A DNA stretch of 64,000 bases from Reticulitermes speratus. Taxonomy: Eukaryota; Arthropoda; Insecta; Blattodea; Rhinotermitidae. Below are positions 1 to 11,837 of this stretch, piece after piece (the first letter of the stretch is position 1; every line of letters starts with the position of its first letter). The stretch covers positions 6,640,501 through 6,704,500 of the forward strand of contig JAJKFL010000011.1 in assembly GCA_021186555.1 (NCBI GenBank), written 5' to 3'. The notes under the pieces are model-generated. The model made no database searches. It was given only the letters and a program-made list of their open reading frames with translations, and had not been told where the DNA came from. The translations under genes and the position numbers were made by a program.

Positions 1-1140
1 TTATCTATATCCAGTGAAAGTTAACATGCCACAACGCGATGACCTCTCTAAAGATCAACTGTTCTTTACTGAACACCAAGCCATGACGTTGTATGCGAGA
101 GGGATGATATAGCTCCATGCATTTGTAACGTGAATAGTAGTAACTGTAGGTGAGTAGCCACCTTCACTCTACAGTCACTTGAAACCCATGGATTTATATA
201 TTGAGCAATTATAGGAGACAGCAGAATGAATATGGCCGACACTAGAGATATCTTTAATATTTTAACATTGATTTTAACCCGCTCCAATACGCTCAAGAAG
301 GCTTATGACCAGCAGAGACACCGGATCCAAGAGCCACAGGTCTGATTCTTGGATATCTTGAATGTTATACATTCAGACTTTAGTTAATATATCGAAACTT
401 TTCCTAAAAGCAGTAAGAAAATCTACCTGTTTTTACCTACATTATGAACAGGGTTAGAAATTGAATTTAGTGAGAATATTGTAGCCTGAGGTTAGGAACA
501 CACAACAGATCATGTCCTATAACAAAACAGCATAAGAGGGAATCGGTAGGAGAAGAACGTCTGGAGAAACTTCCCCAGGGTTTGTCTGGAGACTACGGGG
601 GAAGTGGGTACACTCTCACTAGGCAGTTAGTTGTTTGATTTATGGCTGAATAATTGCCAGTTATCCCGACAGAAGAATTTATACGTTGATAAAATAATTA
701 TGTGCGAAGACTCTTATGATGAATATGTAAAAGTTAAGGAGGGTCTGTCAGTAGGAGGCGGAATGCCTAACTGTGTCGGCATCGTTGATGCCACAGGCGA
801 AGCGAAGTCTCTAATTGCACACAGAATAGGGGCGGACTGGGTAAGACAGTCGCATTTCACTTTATCTTGTGTTCAGCCTCAGGTATTGGGAGGTTAGAAA
901 GATTTTACTTGTCACTCTTTCTTAAATGTTCTATTACAAATGTATTTAAAACCCCTAAATTCCACTGGTTACTCTATTTCCTAACTGCTCTAAAACTGAA
1001 GAACTCTGAAAAGTAGCCCACAGTCTGTATTTCTGCCTTCTATGCAATTATCACAATAAAAAATTATTTCGTTACGTAACATTATCAGGTTTGCCTTTGT
1101 AATGGGAACGCACTGAAGCTGGAATAGAATTTTATAAACA
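1..1140. other. Unassigned AT-rich sequence
   Basis: I recognise no repeat or gene here. The only notable open frame is 631-897 on the plus strand (88 codons). It has no recognisable domain, and nothing around it resembles a promoter or splice structure, so it is not called as a gene. Confidence 0.4.
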
Positions 1141-1197
1141 TTTTTCAAAAAACCAACTAATGCACATTAAATGTCACTATTTATTTTAGTTGACACT

Positions 1198-1243
1198 ACC
1201 CCTACATATGTGTCGGTCCTTATCGGATCATCATCAGGGGGTC
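1198..1243 (-). ncRNA. Hammerhead-ribozyme-like relic
   Basis: On the minus strand the order is CCCC, CTGATGA (1231-1237 in reverse), an eroded helix II, GACA in place of GAAA (1211-1214), the palindrome ACATATGT, an A at the expected cleavage position, then GGGG. CCCC and GGGG could pair as helix I. The changed GAAA box predicts no activity. The flank (CCAACTAATGCACAT near 1150) matches the outer arm of the palindrome at 29683-30180, so this is probably a degraded end of that family. Confidence 0.5.
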
Positions 1244-1563
1244 TTTCTATCAAACTACACCTTTACACATCCATAAGTTCGTGTGTTATCATTTGCAGTC
1301 AAGTCACTTTTGGGTTTTGTTATATTATGTTACCTTTAGGAAAAGGTTATGTTTAATTTGTAAAAACTGAGACACTGTGTAAAATCCTAAAAAAAGTTAA
1401 AAAGTTAAAAGTTTAAAAGCTTTTGTGTCTATATGTACGTTGTTTATAACATAATTATCGTATTAACTACGCACTTTATTAACTTGATGTTACGTAGATT
1501 CGTGGTACTTGGATTTGGAGGTCACTTTTGAATTACTCTGTTTTGTACTGCTTGTTGGCGTGC

Positions 1564-1619
1564 TACGTGTTCGTGTCTATTGGACGTCTAGTGGAGTGTC
1601 CAATAGACACGAACACGTA
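1564..1619. repeat. Perfect 22-bp hairpin
   Basis: Arm 1564-1585 is the exact reverse complement of 1598-1619, with a 12-nt loop. The stem begins TACGTGTTCGTGTC. No element boundary or family match was found. It may be a collapsed inverted-repeat element. Confidence 0.8.
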
Positions 1620-1649
1620 TGTTTCATGTTAGTTCATCCTATGTAAATT

Positions 1650-1941
1650 GTCCTTCCGGCCGGTGTGCCACTGCCGCAAATTCAGTTTGTAATCAATTGT
1701 ATCTCTTCAGAAGGCAAATTGTCATACTTAGTCAGATGCGATATTTTATTACATTATTTTAAGGTGTCCTTATTAATTATTTAAGTATTTTTTGTTTGTT
1801 TTGGTTGTGTTTGTTTCATTTGTGTCCTGTTTATTGTTTGTTGTTATTTGTGTTTGTATGTTGTGCTGTTTCTGTAATTGGCCATCTGGCTGTTGACTCG
1901 GCACATTAATAAATTAGAATTGAATTGAATTGAATTGAATT
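1650..1941 (+). mobile_element. LINE 3' end with (TTGAA)n tail (probable)
   Basis: A T/G-rich stretch ends in about five TTGAA repeats (1914-1941) after AATAAATTAGAA. Short pentamer tails of this kind are typical of non-LTR retrotransposon 3' ends. No coding part of the element is visible, so the left boundary is a guess. Confidence 0.35.
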
Positions 1942-2109
1942 AACGATGAAAAGGAATTCGCGTAAAAGTTCTCCACAGCGTGATTCTTTTTTAAAACGTT
2001 AGTGGAAATATTACACAACATACGCCCTGAGACGTTTGCTGTTTGAGATACACTTCACCATTAAATGGCTCAAGGTATCAAATTATCAAATTATGGGCTC
2101 CTCGTGTTT

Positions 2110-2870
2110 CCTCCTACAGTAGGTTTTGAAAGCTGCCTCACTCAGTGTCAAGGCACATGCCAGTGCAAAGCACACGCCTTAATAATTTGGCTTTGAGCGT
2201 TGTCAAAGCTGCCTGAATTCTTGCCACAGTATCTTGTATGTTATTGGGATGGAATGTGTAAAGGTGCACCTTGAGGTTTCCCCACATGAAAGAAGAATTG
2301 CCGGATTAAATACGGCGAAAGAAGAGGCCATGCAATCGGCACTTGACATGACTCCATCTTGCGATATACGTCACGTTCAACCACTGCCGGACATTTTCCC
2401 AAAGTGTGCTGGAGCCTTCTCATGCTGGAAACACAATCCGTCTCACAATCAGAGGCACATCTTCAAGCAGCGCTTGTCAAATTTGATATCCTTGAATGAT
2501 CAGCCTGTGATTTAGCAGAGAAGGAACCACGAAAATATACCTGATGGTGCTAGCCCAAGCGTTCATGCTGAAGCAAAATTTATACCTCGTTTGTGGATAA
2601 CATGTGGATTATTTTGTGCCCAGAAGTGATAAGTCTGAACATACCCTTAAGTATGTCCACACACTGCTGCGCAAAAGTTCATCTGCAGCGTGATGTAGCC
2701 ATATCCGTAGAGGGCAATTCTCTGGAAAGGTATGTGCGCTCCGCGAGTAGTGATATACACGAAACTAAACCTCACGAAGTACTTTGAAGACTCTCGATTA
2801 ATGCAGGCCCAATTCTCGTGAGATATGGCGTGAGATTCTTCACGATTCTCGTTCCACTTCTGCCACCTAC
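2110..2870 (-). pseudogene. Degenerate Tc1/mariner-superfamily transposase
   Basis: In scattered minus-strand frames the order matches a DDE transposase. HFWAQNNPHVIH comes first (about 2640-2600), then LLEDVPLIVRR, then CFQHEKAPAHFG (the second catalytic D of FQHDGAPAHF is now E). After that come PIAWPLLSP, where the family has WPPRSPD, and WGNLK with IQDTVARIQAA. Several stops and frameshifts interrupt it, and the catalytic aspartates are partly lost. It is an old, dead copy. I did not find its terminal inverted repeats. It differs from the copies at 6893 and 26535. Confidence 0.6.
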
Positions 2871-2879
2871 GTCGTATAT

Positions 2880-5820
2880 AAAATAGGAAGCATTCACCCC
2901 TACCACTCAGTCACCGCATTTGATATATTTTATCAACAAATATACTTACTGAATCTTTTGGACATGCTGCACAATCTCCATTTCTTTCTCCACAAAATGG
3001 CTTGTATTTCATAATGTTTTATTTTTTCACTCATAAAAACTTAAAGTTTTACATAAAGTGTGAGCAAAAACTTAAATGTCCAGTCCCGCGGCCAAAGGGT
3101 TAATTGACGTTTGTCCGTGGGCGACCCACATTCACAAGTGTTGCACGTTGTGCACTTTTTCACAGGCGGAGACGCTGCTCCAATCGTCGAAACACATTAG
3201 CTTCTCAATGACGTCGACAAGGATAACGCAGCGCTTATTTCCGTGCCTCGTACCAGCATGACTATTACAGGCACCGAGGGTTAAGAGCATGATGCAGTAT
3301 TCGTCGTGTGTGCATTCCATGATCCTTCGATCACAACTGAGCCCTTCTCTTTGCTGTGTCTTGAAGACAACTAAAAACGCGTTTCATCGTCATAAGTAAC
3401 ATTCCAAAAAATGTGTCATTCCATTTGATGCTGACGTGTGTCCCTAAAACCGAACTCCTCTGGACATATGTTGTGTAGGATATTGGACATATATTTTTTA
3501 AAGGAATCACACTATGGGGTGCTTATTTGCGGATTTCGTTTCACTTTTCATAGTAGTGTATTTATGTAATCGTGAATAAATTTTTAAAATAAAATTTTAC
3601 GTCTTTGAAGAGTGCCGAGAATAATAATTACTATTGTTAACTTATGTACATAATAATAGTTGCTATTATTTTTATTATTATTTGTTATTACGTTTGTGCA
3701 CGGTATTTACAATTGTACACATGAAACAATCATGTTTGTAGGGTATCTGGATATCTATATATTGTTGCAGCTATTGTGTTTACAATTTATGGTACCTGTT
3801 ACCGACCCATCTATGCACATGTCTCACAGTGGTATTTTGCCCTTAGATTTATTGACCAAATATTTGCCATCGTTTCTTCTGTCATACATGCTAAAAACCC
3901 TTCCCATAACAACCTCCCTGTTTTGATCTCTTTAAAAATTAAAATATTACACAAACACTGAAGGTCGTAATTATCCAGTTTGCTATATATATATATATAT
4001 AATATATATATAATATATATATACATTATTTCGTCAGATTTTAAGATTATTTATTATCACTTGTTCTTTACTGCAGAACAGGTTTGGAGTTACGATTGTG
4101 TAATTTTTCTTCGGAGTCATTGTGTGTCGGTTTCAGTTTATGGTTGGTGTTAGGAAATGCGACCTGACACAATTCGTTTTGTATACAATCTAGTGTATAG
4201 CGTTTATTGAAACTTAACGTTACGTCGTCTACAATACGATCAAAGCAAATAATGTAATATCCAATATTCGTAATTAATTTGCAATCTGGAGTAGATTGAT
4301 AGGTAAAGACTTTCTACAAAAGAGACACACATTAGCGAGACTGAGCTCCGAATAAATTTGACATACATCACTCTGCTTGATTAATTCATTGATTTCCATC
4401 TATCATCCATCAAAGCTGAATAATGGGACTGGTTTATACGAGCATTTCAATTGTCTTCTCTCTATGCTTATGCCTGCGCTGATGGGTTGGGTGTGTTTTG
4501 TGCGCGTGGGCTCCTTTGAAGGAGTGTAATCTTGTAAGTGTACCCCCCCCCCCCAATGCAAGACCAACCCATCGAAGACTTCTCCATTCTTTTTCTTTTG
4601 TTTAGTCGTGAAAGATAATTGGGTTTCAATGTTTTATTACAATACAAGGAACACTTATTTGCTTGTTTTGGTTAAGGTGCCAGAGTAAAATAGTACGACA
4701 TGTTCGTGAACCATTTCTCTCCCAGCGTAGTTACGCAAAACTGGCTTCTCGATGAGATTCATAGATCATATTTTCTGTTTCCGAGATGATGCAACGTATT
4801 AAATTGCAGTGTAAAATTGACTGTTTTATTCGGAGACTTTTTTTATAAGTACTAAAATTTATAGGCGCCTTTTAACGGAACGAGCTCTTTTGCTTTATTT
4901 AACCTAATGAAGGATTTATAGCTTGCAGGATTATCAGATAAAAATTTTCTTTTGTCATATTTATTGCAAGAAATTTCGAGTTGTCTGTATTTGTTTAATG
5001 TGAAGTGCATCGAAGTTTCAAATACTTATCTCTTAGCCTCGCTTCCCTCTGCTAATCTAATCACACAGCCTTTCACATTCCCATCATAACTAACTACAAG
5101 GAATAAAGACCTTCGTGACAAACTAATAGTTGTTTAGTCTTTCAAGTGTATTTATTTCTTTTATAGTATCCAAAAATTCATTCGCACTTCTGTGTTTATA
5201 ATAATCCTTCCTTAGACCTTACAATAATTCAAATTCCTTCCACGCACTCTTACATTATTTAAGATACATTTTGATAATATTTAAACATCTACGCCCATAT
5301 CTCTCACGCGGTTCTTTCCTGCAGGCTTTCCAACTAAAATTCTCTATACATTTCTAACATTTCAAATACATTCTCAATTTACCGTTGAAAAGCAAATATG
5401 TAGGCCTATGGCGCATGAGAAATGACCGTAGAGTACAAATTTGTTAGTGTGCTTACTCTTATATTTGTGTTTTCTAAGTTAATGTCATGTTTGTTCTTTG
5501 ACTCAATATTCGCGATTTTTATATCTCCGTGACAATAAATAAGCACACGGTTACTGCAAATACTGCCGGAAGTAAAATACCGCTGAAAAGAATGATAATT
5601 TTATTTACGTCTTTCAAAGTGAGAAAGAACGCGAAATTTTTATACAAGTAATAGCGATAAACTGTAACAGAACACCATAAATGTGCAGGGTTTTTATTAT
5701 AGGACGCTGCACAAGCCCGGCATTAAGCGCTGATATAATATTGGAGGCCTGACAGCTTCGACAAGTATAGTCGCGTAACCAAAATTTCAAAGACCCGTAG
5801 AATGCCATGAGAATTTACTT
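2880..5820. other. Unassigned; (TA)n and poly-C tracts
   Basis: No recognisable coding or repeat structure. It contains an AT dinucleotide tract (about 3984-4022) and a run of twelve C (4543-4554). Open frames at 3076-3261, 3132-3320, 3660-4026 and 5614-5808 are short and featureless. Confidence 0.4.
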
Positions 5821-5837
5821 TCCTATGCAACCAGTGA

Positions 5838-6323
5838 TTTCTGTTACACTGAGGGAGGAACATAGGCTGAGGGTGTTTGAGAGTAGGGAACTGAGGAGGA
5901 TATTTGGGCCTAAGAGGGAAGAGGTGACAGGGGAGTGGAGAACACTACATAAGGAGGAGCTTTATGATCTGTAATTCTCACCAAATATTATTCGTGTGAT
6001 CAAATAAAGAAGAATGAGATGGGCGTGGCATGTGGCACGTATGGGGGAGGGGAGAAGTGCATACAGGGTTTCATGGAGAAACCTCAGGGAAAGAGACCAT
6101 TTGGAAGACCTAAGCGTTGATGCAATATTAATATTAAAATGGATCTGTAAAAAGTTGGAGAGAGGAGCAGGGATTGGATTGATATGGTTAAGGGACAGAT
6201 GGCGAGCGCTTGTGAATGCGGTAATGAACCTTCGGATTTAATAATATACGCGGAATTTCTTGACTAGTTGAGGACCTGTTAGCTTAAAAAGAAAGACACT
6301 GCTTTATGAAGTTAGGAGTTAAT
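5838..6323 (+). mobile_element. RTE-like LINE, 5'-truncated 3' end
   Basis: It is flanked by a 14-bp direct repeat, TATGCAACCAGTGA, at 5824-5837 and 6324-6337. The element encodes the tail of a reverse-transcriptase polyprotein: [13 protein letters not shown] residues, IFGPKREEVTG, then frame 6014-6241 with MRWAWHVARMGEGRS and the C-terminal WRALVNAVMNLRI. After the stop the 3' UTR has GAATTTCTTGACTAG as in the copy at 41747. Frameshifts and a stop near 5972 show it is dead. The family recurs at 35330, 41747, 44690 and 57840. Confidence 0.85.
6014..6241 (+). pseudogene. LINE polyprotein C-terminal fragment
   Basis: 75 codons with the conserved tail: RW.WHVARMGEG near the start, then a KMDL-like segment, DRWRALVNAVMNLR and a stop. 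This is the C-terminal region downstream of the RT domain in this LINE family. Catalytic residues lie further 5' and are absent, so no function is expected. Confidence 0.8.
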
Positions 6324-6564
6324 TATGCAACCAGTGACTTACTTCCATATGCGGAGTTCTGTGCAGAAGGTTGTAGAACCTAATTTCCTAACGCCAGGAA
6401 CCTCCAAGCCTGAAACTATTGTGTTGTTACACTGAGGTAATTTATGTTTATAACTTAACAGAATTTTATTTAGGTGGTGGGGAAACTTATTAATTTTGTC
6501 TTAATATAAAGTTTGTGTCTTTTAGAACTTCCTTCCCGTTTTGATTTCGGTACCATTGTAAATG

Positions 6565-6850
6565 GGGTGCGCGGTGGCGCAGTTGGTTGATGAAGATGGC
6601 GGGTTCGTTTCCCGATGGTGTCATTGAGATTTTTAATTGACTAAATCCTTCCGGTCGCACTATAGCCCTGAAGTCGACTCAGCCTCTAACAGAAATGAGT
6701 ACCAGGAATATTTCCTGGGCGTAAAGGCGGCAGGTGCGTAGGGCTGATAACCTTACCACCTTCATGAGCCTATCGTTTTGAAATGTCGGAGCCTCTACCT
6801 CCTGGAGCCCTAAGGACTTGCCCAGGCCTCTACAGGGATTCCTTTATCTT
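6565..6850 (+). mobile_element. tRNA-derived SINE, family A
   Basis: The TSD TACCATTGTAAATG at 6551-6564 is matched at 6851-6864 with one difference. The tRNA-like head has GTGGCGCAGTTGG (box A region) and GGTTCGTTTCCCG (box B, one change). The body, GGTGTCATTGAGATTTTT to GGCCTCTACAGGGATT, matches copies at 33983, 54472 and (reversed) 40915. It has no coding capacity and would depend on a LINE partner. Confidence 0.9.
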
Positions 6851-6892
6851 TACCATTGCAAATGTAAATATTTCTTTGCATTTAAAAAAACA

Positions 6893-7810
6893 TACTGCTA
6901 TCCAAAAGTTCCCGAAATGTATCAGAAAAAAAAAGCAGAAACACTCAAAGTCCTAATCGCCACCGTCCCCTTCAAAGTAGTCCCCTTGGGAGCGTACACA
7001 ACGATCCCAACATTTCTGCCACGATCGGAAGCTGTCCTGGAAGTCCTTTTGTGTCAGCGTCTTCAGCACCTTCTGCGATTCGGCCTGGATCTCCTCTACG
7101 GTGTCAAATCTTCGTCCTTTCAACTTGATTTTTATCTTGGGGAAGAGGAAGAAGTCACAGGGGGCTAAATCAGGCGAGTAAGGGGGGTGGGGGACGACCG
7201 TCATGTTTTTGGAGGCCAAGATATGCTGCACAGCCAAAGCGGTGTGCGTCGGTGCATTGTCGTGATGGAGCACCCAGTTGTTCGTGCGCCATTTGCCTGG
7301 CTGCTTCCGTCTCATGTCCTCCCTAAGCCGCCTCAGGACGTCGCAGTAGAACTTCGCATTGACAGTCTGACCTGAAGGCATGAATTCCTTATCGATAACC
7401 CGTCAATATCGAAAAAGATCGTCCAGAACGTTCGTCATCGTCAACTGACGTTCGGCCTTTTTAAACCGGTTAAACCAGTCATAGTTTTGCGCCTGACCCA
7501 AAGCGTCATCGCCAAATGCTTGTTTAATCATTTGGTGAGTTTTTGCAGCACTCTTCCCAAGTTTCAAGCAAAACTTGATGCAAACACGACGCTCCTTCAC
7601 GTCCACCATTTCAATGGGGGAAAAAATCGCAAAACGGCACAAACACGACGTTATAAAAATGCGTAGATCAAAAGAATGTGTACACTCAGCGCGAAGCCAC
7701 GTCACACACTGGTTCACAAAGGATACGTGCAGTGCTACCAGGCGCCACTAGTCCGTACTAAAACCGGTTCCCTCGCGACGTTCAAATTTCGGGAACTTTT
7801 GGGTGAGCAT
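6893..7810 (-). mobile_element. mariner transposon, internally deleted
   Basis: The ends are inverted: CCAAAAGTTCCCGAAAT at 6902-6918 and its complement ATTTCGGGAACTTTTGGG at 7786-7803. The outermost bases are diverged, so the boundaries are approximate. The element carries N- and C-terminal mariner transposase parts on the minus strand but lacks the centre, which explains its length of about 0.9 kb against the usual 1.3 kb. Confidence 0.88.
6953..7717 (-). pseudogene. mariner transposase, central deletion
   Basis: The N-terminal part (7717-7403) has the helix-turn-helix region with CIKFCLKLGKSAAKTHQMI and WFNRFKKAERQ. The C-terminal part (7381-6953) has GQTVNAKFYCDVLRRLRE, the second catalytic Asp in HHDNAPTHTA, and YSPDLAPCDFFLFPKIK with the third Asp, consistent with a DD34D mariner. 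The segment between, including the linker and the first Asp (GDETW region), has been deleted near 7382-7402, where a stop also lies. It cannot be catalytic. The readable remnants suggest a fairly young insertion. Confidence 0.9.
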
Positions 7811-7819
7811 ATTTCATTT

Positions 7820-8860
7820 CGAAATGGAGGACATATGATTTAACTTTTATTTTACAAATTTAAATCATGTTATTAATTCTGTTTTGTTTTGAATGATATT
7901 AATATTATGCAAAACCTCTACGTGACTTACGCTTTATTCATTCTAACAGTAGCTGTGTGTAGTGAAAGTTCACTGCTTAGCTGTGAGATACACCCCTATT
8001 CTTACCAACCCTTATCATTAATTTCGATGCGCATGCCGACAACTAAGCATTATGTGACACCCCAGCAGCTGACACCTTTAAAAGTAATATGACACCCTCT
8101 TTACAACGCCATATATATAGTGGCAAAAAGTAGGTAAGATCGGTTTGAGCCTGGGAACGGGTCTTCACATCGTCAGTAACCTAACCTGTAACACGACACT
8201 CATCCATTATATTGTCTGAGATATTCTAAAATAAAATTTTCGCCTCATGAATGAAAAGTTGCGTATTCTGATTTTATCATAAGTACAGACCTAGTCGTAT
8301 CTTCTTTGTGAATCTTGCATGGGGTAAAAGCCTACAGGGTTTCTGCCCACAAATTTTAACTCTGAAATTTCTGAAGAGATTTCAGTTGAATTTAGTATTG
8401 GATGAAGGCTCTACACTAAACCCTATGGGATATGAGATGATGTACGAGTATTTCTTTATTTTGAGCCTGTAGATTTTGTGGAACCTTGTAATGAAAGTTG
8501 GGGGGGGGGGGGAGGGTATAAAAATTGAAGATTGCTAGATGATAAAGAAATTCTTGTCTTTTTATGGAGAAAAGGAATTTTACAAAAGCCCACATTAGAG
8601 TATATCCAAAGCTACAGGGTGTATGTAAAAATAATTTATGAAAAGTAGAAAATAATAAGTCTTAAACTGATTATCTTATTTATATTCTGATTGCTTTCAC
8701 AGATATTTAAAGAATAAGAGATTTTCAGCATCATTTCCACATGAGCAGCTTTTATTGCACAGAAAACTTCCCATCGATAATCACACTCAATCCATATAAT
8801 TTCAAGCATATATGATGTGAACGTCGAAATATACACGTTGGCGATTCTATTAAATTCTAT
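7820..8860. other. Unassigned; contains G13 run
   Basis: No recognisable repeat or gene. An uninterrupted run of about 13 G lies at 8500-8512. Open frames 7889-8092 and 8636-8881 show no domains. Confidence 0.4.
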
Positions 8861-8867
8861 CTGGCAA

Positions 8868-9070
8868 TGAGAGCCTCTCATAAATGAAAGTATGTATATA
8901 TCGCGGCCATCTGACTATTAACGCCATCTATGAGGCAAAGAGAATCTCTCATAAATGAAAGTATGTATATACTGCTGCCATCTGATTATTAACGCCATCT
9001 ATGTGGTAAAGATAATCTCCCATAGACGAATGTATGTACATATTGCGGCCATCTCAATATTAATGCCTTT
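8868..9070. repeat. 71-bp tandem repeat, about 2.7 copies
   Basis: Units begin with TAAATGAAAGTATGTATATA at 8881 and 8952, and a diverged third copy begins near 9023. Each contains the phrase GCCATCTGA-TATTAACGCCATCTATG. The constant 71-bp period shows tandem duplication. Confidence 0.85.
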
Positions 9071-9664
9071 TGGTGAATAAAATACAGACTTTGTCATTTA
9101 ATCACGTCCTTTCCTATTGCTTGCATATGTGTATCCAAAATTGTCACTTACCTACAGGTTTTGTGAACAGTTTTGTATTCGTCCCTAATATCTCTGTGTG
9201 TGCTACATGTCCCGCTCATCTCCTTCCCTTAAATGTGATTGACCTAATATTTAGTGGGGACTGTAACCGTAGTGGTAGGGTCTTATTGTCACAAGTTGAG
9301 GGAAATGGGAGCCACTGATATGGAAACAGTTCACTGGCCGATTGTGAGGCATGTAATTTTTTACGCAGGAAGCCTCGGGAGTTAGGATGAAGACATGATG
9401 CTATAAGCATAACAACTTACTTAGTTCTTACCTGCGGCCAGCTCTGCGTGTTCTTCTTGGAGGTCCCTAGCAGCACAGGACTTACCTTCTGCTTGTCATT
9501 AATTTCTAAGCTGACAAGCCTTTCAGATTTTCTGCCTCTTAAAATGTTCGGTTTCACTACCCGTTTGACAGCTTTAACAGCCCTATGTTTCCGCTTGGGG
9601 AAAAAATAGCAAAGATTTAAAATAAATGAAACCAAACAATTGGAAACATCGTTAAAGACATTGC

Positions 9665-9790
9665 GTGATTTCAGGCTTCCGCCGCGATGTTGATGACATC
9701 TGAGCTCTTCTGGGGTATTACGCAGCGTTGATTGGTATTTCTGTACCGACGTTTCGGGAAAACCTATCGGTCCCATCTTCAAGGGTGAAG
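9665..9790 (-). mobile_element. Hammerhead-like foldback relic, GACGTTTCGGG family
   Basis: On the minus strand it reads TTGAAGATGGGACC, a spacer, TCCCGAAACGTCGGTA. This resembles a hammerhead with helix II GGGA/TCCC, but the invariant first C of CTGANGA is T. The other part (GGCTTCCGCCGCGATGTTGATGA...) recurs near 17425, 48350 and 51340. One end of a longer inverted element. Confidence 0.5.
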
Positions 9791-10001
9791 AAGTCAATTT
9801 CTTCTTCTTCTTTTTATTATTATTATTTTTATTATTATAAACTATTTCTTACTCAGAATATAGGCGGAGACCAGCAAAATTTCTTCCATAATTATTCTAG
9901 ACCGTGGTTGCAGAAACTGAGACATATCTGTATGCACCGATTAAATGCAAAAAATAACTCTGAATTGGGGTTGTTATTTTCTTATCTATTATACAAGATT
10001 G

Positions 10002-10268
10002 CCGATCCCAGTGGCCGTGCGGTCTAAGGCGTTGGTCTGCGGCCGCTCGCTTGCTAGGATCGTGGGTTCGAATCCCACCGGGGGCATGGATGTCTGTCTG
10101 TTGTGAGTGTTGTGTGTTGTCAGGTAGAGGTCTCTGCGACGGGCTGATCACTCGTCCAGAGGAGTCCTACCGACTGTGGTGTGTCTAATGTGTGTGATCG
10201 TGAAACCTCAAAATGAGGAGGCCTAGGTACCCGAAAAGGGGCTGTTGAGCCATAGGGAAAAAAAATTT
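10002..10268 (+). mobile_element. tRNA-Leu-like SINE, family B
   Basis: The TSD TACAAGATTG is at 9992-10001 and 10269-10278. The head has box A TGGCCGTGCGGTCTAAGGCG and box B GTGGGTTCGAATCCC in tRNA-Leu-like arrangement. The body includes GGTAGAGGTCTCTGCGACGG and GGGGCTGTTGAGCCATAG, then an A-rich tail. It is too long and not folded to be a working tRNA gene. Confidence 0.93.
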
Positions 10269-10410
10269 TACAAGATTGAAAATGGAAGTTGTAATTCTGC
10301 TCATTCCATGACATTCCTTGCTGCATGTGATATGTTTAACAGTGTTTTAAATATATATATATATTTCCCAGTATACAGTCATACATAACGCCATATATAT
10401 ATGTCGATTA

Positions 10411-10455
10411 GGCAACAAGTTTCGGCTTATTACAAGTCATCATCAGTCCTTCTCT
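10411..10455 (-). ncRNA. Hammerhead-like relic
   Basis: On the minus strand it has CTGATGA (10446-10440), T, helix II GACTT/AAGCC with one mismatch, GAAAC (10424-10419), the imperfect palindrome ACTTGT and a T at the cleavage position. Helix I pairing is poor. No partner arm was seen nearby. Confidence 0.45.
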
Positions 10456-10469
10456 TTTAAGAACCATCC

Positions 10470-11030
10470 AATAAAAACTTATTACTGCAGTTAGGAAAGA
10501 GAGCTCTTTCTTTACAAAGTAAGTCGTAGGATATATTAAACATATTAGTAGAAATTACAAGAAAAATATGATTTACAAAAATGTAGTATAGGGGGGAATA
10601 TGTAAAATTTTGCATAAGGAATTCTTTCTTGGATTTTTTAAAATCAAAATTCAAGACACACACTTTTCATTAATTGAAGACTTGTGCCTTACAAGAATAT
10701 GACCAATGTGTTCATCATATACTGTATTTATTTACTGCCTACCCATGCTTTTTAAAACAGTTTTATAAAAACAGTTTTAATCAACCGGAACTGTACTGAA
10801 GTTTTGTGGTTTAAATCAAACACGGTCCAGTGTAATGACGTAATTATAGCATATTAAACTGACTGTTTAGTTTCAAATTCTACGTTCGTCGCAGTTTAAT
10901 ATCATATAACAAATAACCATATATTTAAACGGCTTTGTTACGACCGAAGAAATTTGTTACTTGCTTGAACTCATTATCGCTTTCTTATTATAAAAACAAA
11001 CATTTGCACATATAAAATGCATATAATAAT
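10470..11030. other. Unassigned AT-rich sequence
   Basis: No repeat or gene recognised. The frame at 10457-10663 on the minus strand is low-complexity and unsupported. Confidence 0.35.
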
Positions 11031-11031
11031 A

Positions 11032-11440
11032 CAATATTTTCTTCTACATGTTTTGGTTATGGAACGCCATCTTCAGGGATTAACACCAATATTTAAAACG
11101 TGATTAAATATGATAACATTTGTGGTGACGAAATAAATTATATCATAGTAATTTCTCAGTCTTGTTAGGTTGTAAAGTACATCGAGATGTTGTGTATGTA
11201 TTTAAAATTATTATTATTAATGAAATGTTATGCGTTTCGCAATGCCCCGTTAATATTTAATGCATATGTTCTTAACTACACATAGAATATTTCAATGCAT
11301 TTTGCATCCTATTAAGACAGCGATATAATGTAATTTATCACTACAAATGTGTCACGTTTTTTTCAGATTTTAAATATTGGTATTATTCCCTGAAGATGGC
11401 CGTCGACTGCCGAAACATGTAGCAGAAAGTACTTTATTTG
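11032..11440. mobile_element. Foldback element with a hammerhead-like motif in each end
   Basis: The left end (minus) reads CTGAAGATGGCG...AAAACATGTAGAAGAAAAT. The right end (plus, 11384-11428) reads CTGAAGA, T, GGC...GCC, GAAAC, ATGTA. The inner arms are also inverted, CACCAATATTTAAAA against TTTTAAATATTGGT. The left motif has AAAAC instead of GAAAC, so only the right one keeps both boxes. The inverted arrangement fits terminal repeats of Penelope-like elements. No RT or GIY-YIG frame remains in the 400-bp body. Confidence 0.65.
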
Positions 11441-11837
11441 TGTATATATTTTGTGTGTGCAAACTTTGGTTTTATAACAAGAAATATATCTCAGTGTATT
11501 GAGTGAATAATGTCAAAATCGTTAGCACGGTTTGTGTGACTGCAGACAAAGTGAGTTCTTCCTGAGTTACGTTTTCAGAACAACGTAGCGTGTGCACCAA
11601 GACGCGATGAGTGAAAGCGGTAGGGCTATGGGTGAGCGTGTTTACTTCAGCCTAGCGTCAAGGAATATTTGGTTGGGGGGGAGGGGGGGGGTCGTAATTG
11701 AAATCGTGCAAGAAATGGTTTGTTTGTGATTATTGTAGGGATATACAAAGTATAAAATCTATGGAGTCTATCTTGAATTGTTGCATCTTTCACCATGCAT
11801 CGATTTACATGGTATCACGTGGTGTCTCCCTGCTTCT

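Noticed and set aside
6818..7168. 116-codon plus-strand ORF
   Set aside because: Antisense to the mariner transposase; part overlaps a SINE end.
10002..10090. A tRNA-Leu gene
   Set aside because: Boxes A and B are present, but the sequence continues into a SINE body with A-tail and TSD, repeats many times in the window, and the acceptor stem does not close.
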